The position numbers and the translations under genes are program-made. Of a DNA stretch of 5,211 nucleotides, positions 4,670-5,211 are shown in pieces. The first letter of the stretch is position 1. Each line of letters starts with the position of its first letter. The stretch spans positions 1 through 5,211 of the forward strand of contig CADBMA010000020.1 in the NCBI GenBank assembly GCA_902795665.1, given 5' to 3'. The notes below the pieces were generated by a model, which made no database searches, had not been told where the DNA came from, and saw only the letters and a list, made by a program, of their open reading frames with translations. This DNA is from an uncultured Rhodospirillales bacterium. GTDB taxonomy: Bacteria > Pseudomonadota > Alphaproteobacteria > RF32 > CAG-239.

Positions 4670-5211
4670 TAATATTATCTCAATGATGAAAATAAAAAGC
4701 ATCTCCGGCAATCAGACAGAAATTGCCGAAGTCTTTGATTTCATAAAACAAACCTACGGAAAAAAAGGTGTTTTTATTAATTTATTAAATTTCGAAAACG
4801 CCTCTCCGATAATGATTTTGGCCAACTGCCAAGGATACGATTTTGATGTTGCTGCCATTGGACATATTGATGTTGTTCCGGCTCATGACAAGCTTTTTAT
4901 CCCTCGTATTGATGGCAATAAACTGTACGGACGCGGAGGATTTGACATGAAAGCATCTGTCGCCGTGTGCTTAGATACATTACTTTATACTGTTGGAAAA
5001 AACATTCGCTTCGGCATAATCTTAACATCTGACGAAGAAACATCTTCCAATGGAATGAAAGCTCTTCAAAAAGCCAATTTCATTAGTTCTGGCATTGTAC
5101 TAGATCCTGATTCGGGAGACAATGTCAATAAATTGGTTGAAAAATACAAACACCCTGTAAGTATAGAAATAACCGCCCAAGGAGAAAATGCTCACAGTTC
5201 ACAGCCTTGGC
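4653..5211 (+). CDS. M20 family metallopeptidase/deacylase (ArgE/DapE-like), N-terminal part (runs off right edge)
   Basis: One hundred and eighty-six codons are present before the window ends. Motifs come in the order of the M20 family: GHIDVVP (70-76) with metal ligand His71 and Asp73; GRGGFDMKAS (93-102) with bridging Asp98; TSDEE (125-129) with catalytic Glu128 and metal ligand Glu129; VLDPDSG (149-155), likely supplying the next metal ligand; and AHSSQPW (180-186), the conserved histidine of the dimerisation domain. Members remove acyl groups from amino acids (ArgE, DapE) or cut small peptides with one or two zinc ions. ArgE, DapE or a dipeptidase cannot be separated here. The GRGxxDMKGG motif reads DMKAS. 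The start ATG lies within the GNAT gene (17-base overlap) without a clear ribosome site, so coupling is likely. The final C-terminal metal-binding histidine is outside the window. Confidence 0.9.
   Translation, partial: MEKIIDNIISMMKIKSISGNQTEIAEVFDFIKQTYGKKGVFINLLNFENASPIMILANCQGYDFDVAAIGHIDVVPAHDKLFIPRIDGNKLYGRGGFDMKASVAVCLDTLLYTVGKNIRFGIILTSDEETSSNGMKALQKANFISSGIVLDPDSGDNVNKLVEKYKHPVSIEITAQGENAHSSQPW

Overview
The window looks like chromosomal DNA from a low-GC (roughly 40 %) Gram-negative bacterium. An alphaproteobacterium is my best guess, for three reasons: a SlyX homologue, a SufE of the proteobacterial type, and a SucC with the HEYQAKQ start and the extended glycine-rich loop region. 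The rubredoxin hints at an anaerobic or microaerobic life. This placement is inference; no rRNA or other marker is present. Coding density is high. The largest gap is 140 bases (3804-3943), and I see no mobile element, CRISPR array, tRNA or rRNA.

Layout: (1) 1-179, minus strand: the N-terminus of a metal-dependent amidohydrolase that runs off the left edge. (2) 239-630, plus strand: slyX followed by a 44-residue short-loop rubredoxin, driven by a good sigma70-type promoter whose -35 box lies on the amidohydrolase start codon. (3) 3803 down to 627, minus strand: a tightly packed set sufE - sucC-like - sucD-like - comF, with gaps or overlaps of +3, -1 and -20 bases, so almost certainly one transcript. 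Its last gene meets rubredoxin tail to tail with overlapping stop codons. (4) 3877-5211, plus strand: a consensus sigma70 promoter, a GNAT acetyltransferase, and the first 186 codons of an M20-family metallopeptidase/deacylase that overlaps it by 17 bases and runs off the right edge.

The standout is the sucC/sucD pair. Both reading frames are intact and keep the overall succinyl-CoA synthetase (SCS) fold signature, but catalytic motifs are altered in both subunits. In the alpha subunit the phosphohistidine of the GHAGA motif is Tyr248 (GYAGD), SRSGT is SRSST, and GGDP is GDDM. In the beta subunit the nucleotide-binding GGRG is GARN, NGAG is NGDG, and the DVGGGA loop is NIKGGA after an apparent three-residue deletion. 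The genes sit with sufE and comF rather than with the usual TCA-cycle neighbours (mdh, sucA, sucB). The pair may therefore be an SCS-derived complex with a changed or non-catalytic role. This is the best candidate here for undescribed biology.

The GNAT/M20 pair could act in sequence on one substrate (adding and removing an acyl group), but neither substrate can be read from the sequence.
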